A program made the position numbers and the translations under genes. The notes beneath the pieces were generated by a model that was given only the letters and a program-made list of their open reading frames with translations, ran no database searches and was not told the DNA's origin. Shown piece by piece: positions 53,653-61,869 of a stretch of 64,000 nt of DNA. This DNA is from Pseudoruminococcus massiliensis. Lineage in GTDB: Bacteria > Bacillota > Clostridia > Oscillospirales > Acutalibacteraceae. The first letter of the stretch is position 1. The number at the start of each line of letters is the position of its first letter. The DNA is taken from the NCBI RefSeq assembly GCF_900291955.1, contig NZ_OLMR01000004.1, forward strand, positions 91,156 through 155,155, in the 5' to 3' direction.

Positions 53653-54297
53653 ATGGGTAAATCTGTCGGCTACGCAAGAGTAAGCACAAGAGAGCAAAAC
53701 TTAAATACACAAATTATAGCATTAAAACAATTTGTCTCTGAAGATATGATTGTCACAGATAAAGCGACAGGTGCAAACTTAGATAGAATCGGTTATCAAT
53801 CGTTAAAAGTCGGTATTGGTAAGTTAGTAAAAGGCGATACGCTATATATTAAGTCTATTGATAGATTGAGTCGTAATAAAGAACAAGCTAAAGAAGAACT
53901 AAAGTATTTTCAAAGTATTGGCGTTCGTGTTAAAGTTCTCGATATACCCACTACAATGGTTGATATTCAAAACGGTAAAGAATGGGTTATTGATATGGTT
54001 AATAACATCTTGATTGAAGTATTATCATCTATCGCAGAGAACGAGAGAACCACAATAAAACAAAGACAAGCTGAAGGAATACAGTCAATGCCAATAGGCA
54101 TAGATGGAAAGCGTTATTCAACCAAAACAAAAAAGCCAATAGGCAGACCTAATATAACATATCCGTCAAATTGGATTGAGATTTATAACCAATGGCAAGC
54201 CAAACAAATAACAGCCACAAGAGCAATGCAGATTTTAGGATTGAAAAGAAATTCATTTTATAAATTAGCTAATGCATATGCTGATAAAATTCAATAA
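53653..54297 (+). CDS. serine recombinase (resolvase/invertase family)
   Basis: A 214-residue protein with GAGGTG upstream. The N-terminal catalytic domain has SVGYARVSTREQNLNTQ with the nucleophile serine near residue 11 and KSIDRLSRNKEQAKEEL near residue 72. The C-terminal DNA-binding part has a short linker (KPIGRPN) and a helix-turn-helix (ITATRAMQILGLKRNSFYKL). It is a small resolvase, not a large integrase, so it probably resolves dimers or inverts DNA. A 35-bp piece of it is copied at 53032-53066. Confidence 0.9.
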   Translation: MGKSVGYARVSTREQNLNTQIIALKQFVSEDMIVTDKATGANLDRIGYQSLKVGIGKLVKGDTLYIKSIDRLSRNKEQAKEELKYFQSIGVRVKVLDIPTTMVDIQNGKEWVIDMVNNILIEVLSSIAENERTTIKQRQAEGIQSMPIGIDGKRYSTKTKKPIGRPNITYPSNWIEIYNQWQAKQITATRAMQILGLKRNSFYKLANAYADKIQ

Positions 54298-54831
54298 TAC
54301 TATAATAAAAGCAAGGGGAGCGGTTTACTTTACTGCTCTCTTTTATGGTTTGCCCAGAATGGGTGGTAACAGGTTTTTCAGTGAAGAGGGATATTTTACA
54401 TTTCCGCTCTCGCTCGCCATACCGCAACACATACAATGTATTATATTTCACTCTCACCCAAAATTAATCTTCATAACTACCATAACTATAATAAACAACA
54501 CTTAACTTTTTTGTTGTGTAGCTTTTGAAGATAAATTGCTTCATCAATATCGTCTTCAGGCTGTGTCTTAAATGGTATTTTTGTAATCTTTCGTAAAATC
54601 ATTCCTTTCAAAATCTTATAAAATAGAGACATTTTGTATTATTTATTCACTCTCGGCAATACTTTCAAAACACCGACCGAAAATATCTTTATTGCATATT
54701 TTAAAAGAATAAACCCTCAATAATAGAGGGTTTGACATTAAAATAGTATTCTGCCGAATAACATTTGTAATTTAGTAAACTCCCAATAATAGAGGGTTTG
54801 CAATACTCACCGAAAACCACCGAAAATAATT
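54298..54831. other. non-coding stretch with two similar terminator-like hairpins
   Basis: AAACCCTC (54711-54718) and GAGGGTTT (54726-54733) pair and are followed on the minus strand by T-rich DNA. A second copy of the AATAATAGAGGGTTTG motif is at 54784-54799. The hairpin GAGAGCAG-type (near 54318-54340) follows the resolvase. One possible 38-codon frame is listed separately. Confidence 0.5.
54486..54602 (-). CDS. possible 38-residue protein
   Basis: ATG 54602 to TAG 54486, minus strand; GAAAGGA lies immediately before the ATG, which is too close for a standard site. The peptide is charged (FKTQPEDDIDEAIYLQKLHN) with a CC near the end. Evidence is weak: a frame of this length is expected by chance. 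Confidence 0.2.
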   Translation of the reverse strand: MILRKITKIPFKTQPEDDIDEAIYLQKLHNKKVKCCLL

Positions 54832-56046
54832 TTAGTATTTAAGTTTTCTTTTCTCGTTTTTTGTCATTAATATTTTATACATATTTTCAATTTTGGCACG
54901 GTCAATAGTCTTGATTGTGTCTTCGTCAAATAAGCCGCAAATCATCAAATACATAGCTTGTTCATTGGTATCGTCTAAAACAAGGCAAATTAAACAGGTA
55001 ACTAATAAACTTAGCTCCCAATGCTTTAGATACGGAAACTTAGGGCGACACTCTTTGATTTTATCCGCAAGTATTTTGATTCGTTCAGCACACGCATTAA
55101 AAGCGTGTTCCTCCTGCGGGTCAACATAAATTCCGTGTGCCTTTTGCCATTGTAGAGACAAATGTTTTTCTATATCCGCATTTGCTACTGAACTAATTGG
55201 ATTTTGCCAACACCATTTATCTACTCTATCATAAAAATCGTTATGGCAATCCATAATATTAAACATTGAGTCTCTATCCACGTTATCATAAGATGTCATA
55301 TTACCTACATATACATTGCCGTTTGCCGACACTGTCAATGTTTTACTTATTGCGATATTGTCGCTTTCAATGAAATCATCTTTAATGACACAATATTTGT
55401 TATATATAATTCTTATGTTCTGCAATTCGTCTTTAGTGAACAACATATAATTTTTTACTGCGCAACCCTCCATTAATATTGTGCCTATTTTGCCATTTAT
55501 ATGACCTTTATGCTCCGTTTGCTTTTGCACAATACAGTTATCTCGTCCAATATCGTAAAATTTGCAAACGCCATCTATTGTATCCTTGTTGTCATGCTCG
55601 TCTGTACTAACTGCTACCAAAATATTTTTATTTGTTGCCTTAGAATAGGCATCGACAACCTCTGCTTCGGAATTAAATTTTTTTATTTCCTCCATCCACG
55701 ATTGATTTTTTACATTTGCAAAATAATCTGACAATATTATCAACGCCTGTTTTACTTTATCATTTTTTATTGTACCGTTTGTTTGTATAGTTACCTTTTC
55801 CGTCTTAATATGCCTATTTGCAATTTGTTTGGCAAAATATAAAACCATATCTGGGTTCATTTGTGGCTCACCGCCAGTAAGTTCTATATTGCAAAAATAA
55901 AAAGGCTCTATCTCGTCTAATGTCTTGTTGATTATCTCCTTGGTTATATCCACATTCTGCGGATTACCTCTTGCACACCAACGGCAAGCCAAGTTACAAC
56001 ATCTTGTTAATTCAAAAGCCAAGTTAAGCATATATATTTTTTTCAT
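54832..56046 (-). CDS. radical SAM protein, cargo of the integrative element
   Basis: The 404-residue protein has an N-terminal radical SAM domain with the cluster motif RCCNLACRWCARG (residues 15-27, CxxxCxxC at 17/21/24), the SAM-binding IELTGGEPQMNPD (about 54-66) and VTIQTNG (about 88). The following region has SANGNVYVGNMTSYDN, placed like an auxiliary cluster domain but nearly without cysteines. A helical C-terminal 100 residues follow. No substrate peptide or partner enzyme is near. Families that could fit include peptide- or nucleotide-modifying enzymes; viperin-like defence is possible but unproven. Confidence 0.8.
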   Translation of the reverse strand: MKKIYMLNLAFELTRCCNLACRWCARGNPQNVDITKEIINKTLDEIEPFYFCNIELTGGEPQMNPDMVLYFAKQIANRHIKTEKVTIQTNGTIKNDKVKQALIILSDYFANVKNQSWMEEIKKFNSEAEVVDAYSKATNKNILVAVSTDEHDNKDTIDGVCKFYDIGRDNCIVQKQTEHKGHINGKIGTILMEGCAVKNYMLFTKDELQNIRIIYNKYCVIKDDFIESDNIAISKTLTVSANGNVYVGNMTSYDNVDRDSMFNIMDCHNDFYDRVDKWCWQNPISSVANADIEKHLSLQWQKAHGIYVDPQEEHAFNACAERIKILADKIKECRPKFPYLKHWELSLLVTCLICLVLDDTNEQAMYLMICGLFDEDTIKTIDRAKIENMYKILMTKNEKRKLKY

Positions 56047-56769
56047 TTTTTGTCCTTTCTGTAGCTAAATTCTATTTGCATATTTATAAACCATAAAGTA
56101 AAATAATTTATCTTGGATATGATGAACCTTTTATATAAGAAAACCAATAGAAATAATATTCAGGTTTATCATAAACAAGGACAAAGCAAATGTCAATTTG
56201 CTGCGTCAGCATAGCTTCTAAAATGCTCTACAATGCCCTATAAGACACTTTGATTATGTTTAGATAAACTTCATCAAAAAAGAATAAATACGAAATAAGG
56301 GCAATTACAAGCAAATGAGAGCGGATTAAGAGTTAAACCAACACAAAATTATAATTCAGCATATGGTTTAGATTGTTTATATGCAGATACACCTAACATC
56401 AAGTATATCTAAAATCCGATTTTGTATTATTATAATCCAAAAAAATTATAATCACATTTACTTGACAGCGAACAATAACACTACGCTTATGCTTCGTGAT
56501 ATTGTTCTTGTCGTGCAAAGCACATTTTTTGTTTTGTTGATAATGTTTACATTTATCTATGGTTTAAAAGAAGATTAGACTTTATATGTCTTGACAAAAT
56601 GCGTATATATAAGAATAGAGGAAATCTTTTCATTAAAAGTGCCTTAAATGCCCTATTTATCGTGGTTTTGAGCATTTTCTTTAGTTCACAAAATGTCGAG
56701 TGAGGTTTTGCTTAAAATCTCCCGTAACTATTCAAAATAGGGGCGTTTACGCTTGAATTTTCAATATTT
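56047..56769. other. long non-coding stretch inside the element
   Basis: About 720 bp with no strong frame. Features seen are an inverted repeat GAACAATA (56470-56477) / TATTGTTC (56500-56507) and a direct repeat, AGTTC(A/G)CAAAATGTCGAGT, at about 56683-56702 and 56775-56793, the second copy covering the end of the split gene. A 29-codon frame is listed separately. A decayed gene is possible. Confidence 0.45.
56489..56578 (+). CDS. possible 29-residue membrane peptide
   Basis: ATG 56489 to TAG 56578 gives MLRDIVLVVQSTFFVLLIMF and then TFIYGLKED, one membrane segment with charged ends, the build of type I toxins or small regulatory membrane peptides. No good ribosome binding site or antisense RNA was found. 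The start lies within the GAACAATA/TATTGTTC repeat. Confidence 0.25.
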   Translation: MLRDIVLVVQSTFFVLLIMFTFIYGLKED

Positions 56770-57717
56770 TCATGAGTTCGCAAAATGTCGAGTTGATTTA
56801 TTATCAGTATTATAAAATATGCCTAATATTTCAACCCGCTTATAATCCGAGCCATTATATATTATGTGTGGGTTGACAAAAATTTTTTTGCTATGTGGTG
56901 TATTGTTGCCATCATCAACATAGGATAGTAAACGCTCTTGATTGCCCTGATAATCAAATGTTAATGATTTTAAATCTTTTTGTAATCTTGATGCCTGCCC
57001 AATATCACAATTTATCAGTTTGCAAAAATCAGCCATCGACAATGGCTTTATTTGATTTAGTTATTGTTCAAATGCATCTGTACAAAATATATTATATTCA
57101 AGGTTGATATAAGGCAACAATTTAAATATGTAACCGAGTTGTTTATGTTTTCGTGGATGCGTGACTTTATATAATGCTCGTACTGTATTAATGTATATCT
57201 TTTGATATTGCAAATATTGATTATTTTTAGGAATTTTATTTCTAAAAATATTAGCATTGTTATTAATATATAGCCCGTTGTTGCGGTCAATTATATACTT
57301 GTCTCTAACTTCGTTCCAAAATTTATTTACTGCTGTTTTGGATAATTTCAATATCGTTTGTATATCAGATTTTGCCATCGGAGTTTTATTCGTTCGCATA
57401 AACTGATTAGAATAATTCAAATAGGTACATAACATAATTAATCTTGTTGCTGTTTGTGGTGAAACATCTAAAAATACATTATCTGTCAATATAAAATAAA
57501 AATTGCCTAATCTGCTTTTAACAGTGCTAATATATTGTTGTTTTAGTTTTTTTGCTTCTTGATATTCTTTCCACTGTTTAACAGCAGCTTGTTGTTTAGG
57601 TGTCTGCCATTTTGAACCGATTGGAAGTGTTACCGTCATTAATTCAGTGGCTTCGCCAGTGGTTTTATTTATTTGATATTGTTTTTCATTAATTGTTGTT
57701 ATAATATTATTGCTCAA
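56770..57717 (-). pseudogene. replication-initiator-like protein split by an in-frame TAA
   Basis: The upstream part (57717-57061, TTG start, 218 residues) ends YINLEYNIFCTDAFEQ, then TAA at 57063-57061; the same frame continues LNQIKPLSMADFCKLINCDI and ends HFANS at 56770, 316 codons in all. Downstream text after the stop (a winged-helix-like segment, then KKIFVNPHIIYNGSDYKRVE) is the normal continuation of Firmicute phage/plasmid replication-type proteins with a two-part helix-turn-helix. It is therefore a broken or readthrough gene rather than two genes. Function as initiator is inferred from resemblance. Confidence 0.65.
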
Positions 57718-57778
57718 TTTGTGTATTGTTCTCCTTTTCCTTTATTTTTTAGAAAGGAATTATTTTTAGTTTTTTGGT

Positions 57779-58606
57779 TCAAGGGTTCACTTTTTTTAAC
57801 TCTGCACACTCCATTATAATGTAGGTTAATGGCACATTATTGTGTGTTTTGTAATGGTTAAAGCCTTCTTTTGTGACATACATAAAGTAATTAAATTTAT
57901 CATCTGATTCAAAATCTAAATGAGGAATTTTATAGAGTTTCTGTTTATTTTCCTCTTTGATTGCTTGAATCATCTTGTTATATGTATCTCTATCATTTCC
58001 AATCAATTCTTTTGATTTTCTTCCTTTCAAAATTTTATGTAATTCATCATGTTGCCACTGCCACACAGGTAATATATTGCTTGCTTTATTATTTGATTTA
58101 TCATTGTTGATATGATGATAAATATTTTTACAAAGTACATTTTTACATTGAGTATAACCAATTAAACGATGTAAACCTTCGCATTTTTCTTTGCCGTTTT
58201 GCCATAAAGTTACTTGCATATATCCCGTTAAGTTTCCTTTTGTGTCTTTCTGTGGCTGTGGTGTTAATACTTGTCCATTTGAGCAGTCAATCACCCTCAG
58301 TTTATTTGTTACAAAATACTTACAATCGTAACCATACAGCGGATAGAACACTTCTATTTCGCCCTCTATAGGGTTTATCTCGTCCCATACTGTATTTAGT
58401 ATAGTATCTCTCGGATGTGAAGCGGCGTATTGAAGTATATCAATCTTATTAAATAGTATATGCTTGCCATCATCTGTCTTTTTTGTTCTTATGCGTTGGT
58501 TGCCTTTTTCGGCTAATTTTTGGACTTGTCTTTTTGAATAAATGCTACATTTTGCAGCCTCTTTAAGTGTTATCCATTCTTTTTCGTTTTTGCTATCGTT
58601 TTTCAT
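57779..58606 (-). CDS. HNH endonuclease-like protein with N-terminal helix-turn-helix
   Basis: ATG 58606 is preferred (GGAG nine bases upstream); ATG 58621 is the alternative. About 275 residues. The N-terminus has a MerR/excisionase-type helix-turn-helix, EWITLKEAAKCSIYSKRQVQ, then KLAEKG. The middle has an HNH_3-like motif, LHRLIGY...YHHINNDKSNNKASNILPV. HNH nucleases of this kind occur in homing elements and phages; here it may process the element or act against competing DNA. The structured RNA lies about 140 bp upstream on the same strand. Confidence 0.7.
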   Translation of the reverse strand: MKNDSKNEKEWITLKEAAKCSIYSKRQVQKLAEKGNQRIRTKKTDDGKHILFNKIDILQYAASHPRDTILNTVWDEINPIEGEIEVFYPLYGYDCKYFVTNKLRVIDCSNGQVLTPQPQKDTKGNLTGYMQVTLWQNGKEKCEGLHRLIGYTQCKNVLCKNIYHHINNDKSNNKASNILPVWQWQHDELHKILKGRKSKELIGNDRDTYNKMIQAIKEENKQKLYKIPHLDFESDDKFNYFMYVTKEGFNHYKTHNNVPLTYIIMECAELKKVNP

Positions 58607-58748
58607 TCGTTTTGACTCCATTTCAGATTATAATTTTTTGATATTGATGTATTGCTTTGTCAAGGTGGTTCGGTCTACTTAATGTACACTCAGTAGCCAA
58701 GCCTTAATCTATGTAAACACGCATTGTGTGGGATTGTAAAATTAAAAA

Positions 58749-59018
58749 ACAAAAAAGGCTATGCAAAATCGAATATAGGTCAACTAAATTTCTAAGTCCG
58801 TTTTTTATCAAAACTCGGACTTAAAAAAATAATTTTTTTATTAGCCGAACTACATCGACTAATCCTATATTCAATCAGCATAGCCTAAACCGTTCTTAGG
58901 AAATTGCTCCGCTTGTGCTTTATGGCATACAGTTCTTGCACTAACCCGTACTACTTAAAGCGGTAAAGATTGTTAATTTTAGTTTATTTGGTTTGCTCAC
59001 AGTATTTTGAACAATAAC
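58749..59018 (-). ncRNA. candidate structured non-coding RNA of about 270 nt
   Basis: A perfect-consensus promoter (59053-59025) fires into 270 bp with no frame and several helices: CCGCTT/AAGCGG (58909-58914/58958-58963); outer stem AGGCTATGC/GCATAGCCT (58756-58764/58878-58886); AATATAGG/CCTATATT (58772-58779/58864-58871); ATTAG/CTAAT with inner CGA/TCG (58840-58863); and AAGTCCG/CGGACTT (58794-58822). On the minus strand the last arm runs into TTTTTTG, like a terminator. No known RNA family was recognised. Confidence 0.55.
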
Positions 59019-59024
59019 ATTTAT

Positions 59025-59053
59025 ATTATATCACAACTTTTGCTATTTGTCAA
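59025..59053 (-). promoter_or_regulatory. consensus promoter of the structured RNA
   Basis: TTGACA (59053-59048) and TATAAT (59030-59025) on the minus strand, 17 bases apart. The downstream sequence has no start codon with a ribosome binding site for over 300 bases. Confidence 0.75.
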
Positions 59054-59122
59054 TAGGTTTTTCAAAAAAATTAGCATTTTTTTATTGAGTGCTAAAAAGT
59101 AAATAAAAGTGCTGTTTTACAA

Positions 59123-59299
59123 TTATTTTTTATAATGCTTTAAAATTTTCTTACAATCCTTTTCAGATTTTCCGACCATCTGCCCAAGCATTTGTTCCAA
59201 CTCATCGTGAGAATATGGATGTGTATTTTTACTGCAAGCCTTATGCGAACTTACTATAATCCAAACTACAAGAAATCCGAGTAAAATTAAAACTGGCAT
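59123..59299 (-). CDS. 58-residue membrane protein
   Basis: ATG 59299 has GGAGGTG upstream, which rules out the longer frame to 59368. One membrane segment (PVLILLGFLVVWIIVSS) is followed by a charged helical tail (HDELEQMLGQMVGKSEKDCK). It is in the integrase direction, downstream of the 95-residue gene. The role is unknown; such small proteins in mobile elements are often regulators or exclusion factors. Confidence 0.6.
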   Translation of the reverse strand: MPVLILLGFLVVWIIVSSHKACSKNTHPYSHDELEQMLGQMVGKSEKDCKKILKHYKK

Positions 59300-59392
59300 T
59301 GTTACACCTCCAATTTTTAGCAACTTATTTATTGTAATTATTATACCATGGTGTAAGCAATTTGTCAAGCTATGTACTTTGCTCGATATAAA

Positions 59393-59680
59393 TTATCCAA
59401 TATACCGCTGTGTAGATTCAAGCATATAAACGCAAAATACATATATGTTTGCCTTAGCTATTTTGGCAACCGTTGAACGCAAAGCATTGAGAGAAAAACC
59501 ATAATGCACATCGTTTTCAAGATTCAATAAAATCTCATCATTGTCCATTTTGTACAGATTATTCTTAATAACAGGATAGAGAGCAGATATATAGTTAAAT
59601 ACTTTTATAACATCCGTTCCGTCCTCAATGCTGATGCTAATAAATTGTTTGTTGTTCTCATTCTTGTTAAACTTAATCAT
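59393..59680 (-). CDS. 95-residue protein of the element, unknown function
   Basis: ATG 59680 overlaps the integrase stop (ATGA), indicating coupling. The sequence is soluble, alternating strands and helices (ISIEDGTDVIKVFNYISALY, LRSTVAKIAKANIYVFCVYM). It could be an accessory factor of the integrase by position; no motif was recognised. Confidence 0.6.
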   Translation of the reverse strand: MIKFNKNENNKQFISISIEDGTDVIKVFNYISALYPVIKNNLYKMDNDEILLNLENDVHYGFSLNALRSTVAKIAKANIYVFCVYMLESTQRYIG

Positions 59681-60621
59681 TGTGTTTTACCTCTCATTTT
59701 AATATATTTTTTATCTGCAAATTGATTTAATAAATCAATCTGTTCGACTTGCTTTGAAATATCACTAACCAAAAGATTAATATAGTTTTGCGTGGTATTT
59801 AAATTACTATGTCCTAATAGCTTTGATAGTGTTACAACACTGCCACCGTTTAATATCCACTGTTTTGCAAAAGTATGCCTATAACGATGTAATCCCGTTG
59901 TTGTAACTCCTTGTCTATGGTTATGCTCATATAGCATATGATATGACGTTGACTTTGTAAGTTTTTTGCCGTAAACATTGCAAAACAGCCAATCATCTAT
60001 ATCTATAAATTGACGATGTACTAAAAAACTTTTTAATATATTAATCATTGACACATTAAGAGGTATCAATAGCGGCTTGCGCGTCTTTGTTACTCTCACA
60101 TTTAAAATTAAATTATCAAAATCTATATCTTTAACTTTTAGCTCTATCAAGCTATGTTGTCGTATGCCCGTACTAAAAAGCAAGCAAGTTATAACCCATG
60201 CTTCAAACTCTATAAAAGTGCATTTGTTTATATTCGGCTTTTTTAAGAGTAGTTTTAATTCTGCATCTGTGTATGTTTCCTTTACCACTTTGTCAACTTT
60301 TATACTCTGCATTTTAAATGTTGGCATATACTCGTTGTCCATTAGGTAATGCAATGTTGTTATTAAATCTCTCAAATAAGCATTGATGCTAACATCATTT
60401 GACAAATGTTCTTTAAGATATATCACATAACTGTTATATTTATTGACTGTCAACTCGTCAATCGGCATATCAGGCGAAAAGTATTTATATATCTGCTTAT
60501 AACTGCTCCTGTAATGGCTAATTGTTGCCGCTCTCAAATTACGTGCTTTACAATCCTGTATATACAGCTCGCAACACTCTCCAAATGTAAGATTATATAT
60601 TTTCATCTTCAATCTTTGCAT
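59677..60621 (-). CDS. int: tyrosine recombinase (integrase) of the element
   Basis: The 314-residue protein starts at ATG 60621 with GGAGGG upstream. It has an N-terminal SAM-like core-binding domain (about 10-100) and a catalytic domain with the arginine in STGIRQHSLIELKV, HRYRHTFAKQ (HxxR), LGHSNLNTTQNYINL (histidine and tyrosine nucleophile). All catalytic residues are present. It lies about 210 bp from the right attachment repeat, as expected for the integrase of this element. Confidence 0.93.
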   Translation of the reverse strand: MQRLKMKIYNLTFGECCELYIQDCKARNLRAATISHYRSSYKQIYKYFSPDMPIDELTVNKYNSYVIYLKEHLSNDVSINAYLRDLITTLHYLMDNEYMPTFKMQSIKVDKVVKETYTDAELKLLLKKPNINKCTFIEFEAWVITCLLFSTGIRQHSLIELKVKDIDFDNLILNVRVTKTRKPLLIPLNVSMINILKSFLVHRQFIDIDDWLFCNVYGKKLTKSTSYHMLYEHNHRQGVTTTGLHRYRHTFAKQWILNGGSVVTLSKLLGHSNLNTTQNYINLLVSDISKQVEQIDLLNQFADKKYIKMRGKTQ

Positions 60622-60846
60622 AAACTAACCCTCCAAACATTAGACACATCATCATACTTTAGCAATGTGCTTTAAACATAAAAAACTATCAATTTACCTG
60701 GCTTTATTGGATTATGTTGCGTAAAAAAGAATAAACACATCATAAAGGATTTACTCCGATATGATGTGTTTAAATTGCATTTTTTAAATCTTATATAATT
60801 TTGACTTAAATTGCCTATATTTGGCTTGTCTACTTACTTGTTCAAG
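60622..60846. promoter_or_regulatory. right end of the element with probable integrase-binding repeats
   Basis: Between int and the attachment repeat are AAACACATCA (60733-60742) and TGATGTGTTT (60762-60771), an inverted pair, and another GACACATCATCAT near 60643-60655. Repeated ACACATCAT motifs near an attachment site resemble integrase arm sites. The inverted pair could also serve as a terminator of the GGGtGRT gene. Confidence 0.4.
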
Positions 60847-61844
60847 CCTTCGTAAACAGCAACAGCACAAGCAACAGTAGCACCAACCATTGGGTTGTTA
60901 CCCATACCGATAAGTCCCATCATCTCAACATGAGCAGGAACTGATGAAGAACCAGCAAACTGAGCATCACCGTGCATACGGCCCATAGAGTCTGTAAGAC
61001 CATAGGAAGCAGGACCTGCACCCATATTATCTGGGTGAAGTGTACGACCTGTGCCGCCACCTGATGCAACAGAGAAATACTTCTTGCCGTTTTCAAGAGC
61101 CCACTTCTTATATGTACCTGCAACAAGGTGCTGGAAACGAGTTGGGTTAGTTGAGTTACCTGTGATAGAAACATCAACGCCCTCGTGAGCCATAATTGCA
61201 ACGCCTTCACGAACATCGTCTGCACCATAGCAACGAACAGCAGCTCTTTCGCCTTCAGAGAAAGCTCTCTCCTCAACGATATTAAGCTCACCTGTGAAGT
61301 AGTCATACTGAGTCTTTACATATGTAAAACCATTGATTCTGGAAATGATATAAGCAGCGTCCTTGCCAAGACCGTTAAGGATAACCTTAAGAGGTTCTTT
61401 ACGAGCCTTGTTAGCTGTTCTTGCGATACCGATAGCACCCTCAGCAGCTGCGAAAGATTCGTGACCTGCAAGGAATGCGAAGCATTTTGTCTTATCTTCG
61501 AGGAGCATAGCACCAAGATTACCGTGGCCTAAGCCAACCTTTCTCTGTTCTGCAACAGAGCCAGGAATACAGAAAGCTTCAAGACCGATACCGATAGCTG
61601 CAGCAGCCTCAGAAGCGGACTTAACGCCTTTCTTAATAGCAACAGCACAGCCGAGAGTATAAGCCCAGCCTGCGTTTTCAAAAGCGATTGGCTGAACGCC
61701 CTTAACGATAGAGTAGGCGTCAACACCCTTGCTAAGACATAGCTCACGAGCCTCTTCAAGACTAGCAATGCCATACTCAGCGAGACATTTTTCTATTTTG
61801 GCAATTCTTCTTTCCTTGCCTTCAAATTTTACATCGTTTGCCAT
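60834..61844 (-). CDS. GGGtGRT protein
   Basis: The 336-residue protein has the namesake motif FSVASGGGTGRTLHPDNMGA near residue 266, preceded by alternating helices and glycine-rich segments. It is widespread in Firmicutes beside an Fe-S scaffold-like protein, as here, with unproven function. AAGGAGGACAG precedes ATG 61844. Its last codons (after 60847) were replaced by the integrated element with synonymous codons, so the protein stays intact. Confidence 0.85.
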   Translation of the reverse strand: MANDVKFEGKERRIAKIEKCLAEYGIASLEEARELCLSKGVDAYSIVKGVQPIAFENAGWAYTLGCAVAIKKGVKSASEAAAAIGIGLEAFCIPGSVAEQRKVGLGHGNLGAMLLEDKTKCFAFLAGHESFAAAEGAIGIARTANKARKEPLKVILNGLGKDAAYIISRINGFTYVKTQYDYFTGELNIVEERAFSEGERAAVRCYGADDVREGVAIMAHEGVDVSITGNSTNPTRFQHLVAGTYKKWALENGKKYFSVASGGGTGRTLHPDNMGAGPASYGLTDSMGRMHGDAQFAGSSSVPAHVEMMGLIGMGNNPMVGATVACAVAVYEGLNK

Positions 61845-61869
61845 AAAAGCCTGTCCTCCTTAGTCTTGA

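Larger units (their letters stand above)
53182..60930. mobile_element. integrative element of about 7.7 kb in the GGGtGRT gene 3' end
   Basis: The element is bounded by exact 84-bp direct repeats (53182-53265 and 60847-60930). Inside are a serine resolvase, a radical SAM protein, a replication-type gene split by a stop, an HNH protein, a candidate structured RNA, small proteins and a tyrosine integrase next to the right repeat. The DNA is more A+T-rich than the host flanks. No conjugation, capsid or lysis genes are present, so it would depend on another element to move between cells. Confidence 0.85.

Noticed and set aside
56770..57042. Separate 90-codon gene after the replication-type gene
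   Set aside because: It is in frame with the upstream part and reads as its continuation; no ribosome binding site at its first methionine.
58749..59018. HEARO/IscB-type guide RNA next to the HNH gene
   Set aside because: The HNH protein lacks RuvC-like and PLMP-type motifs of IscB, so the pair is not assigned to that system.
60834..61844. Truncation of the GGGtGRT gene by the element
   Set aside because: The frame is complete; the element supplies the last codons with only synonymous differences.
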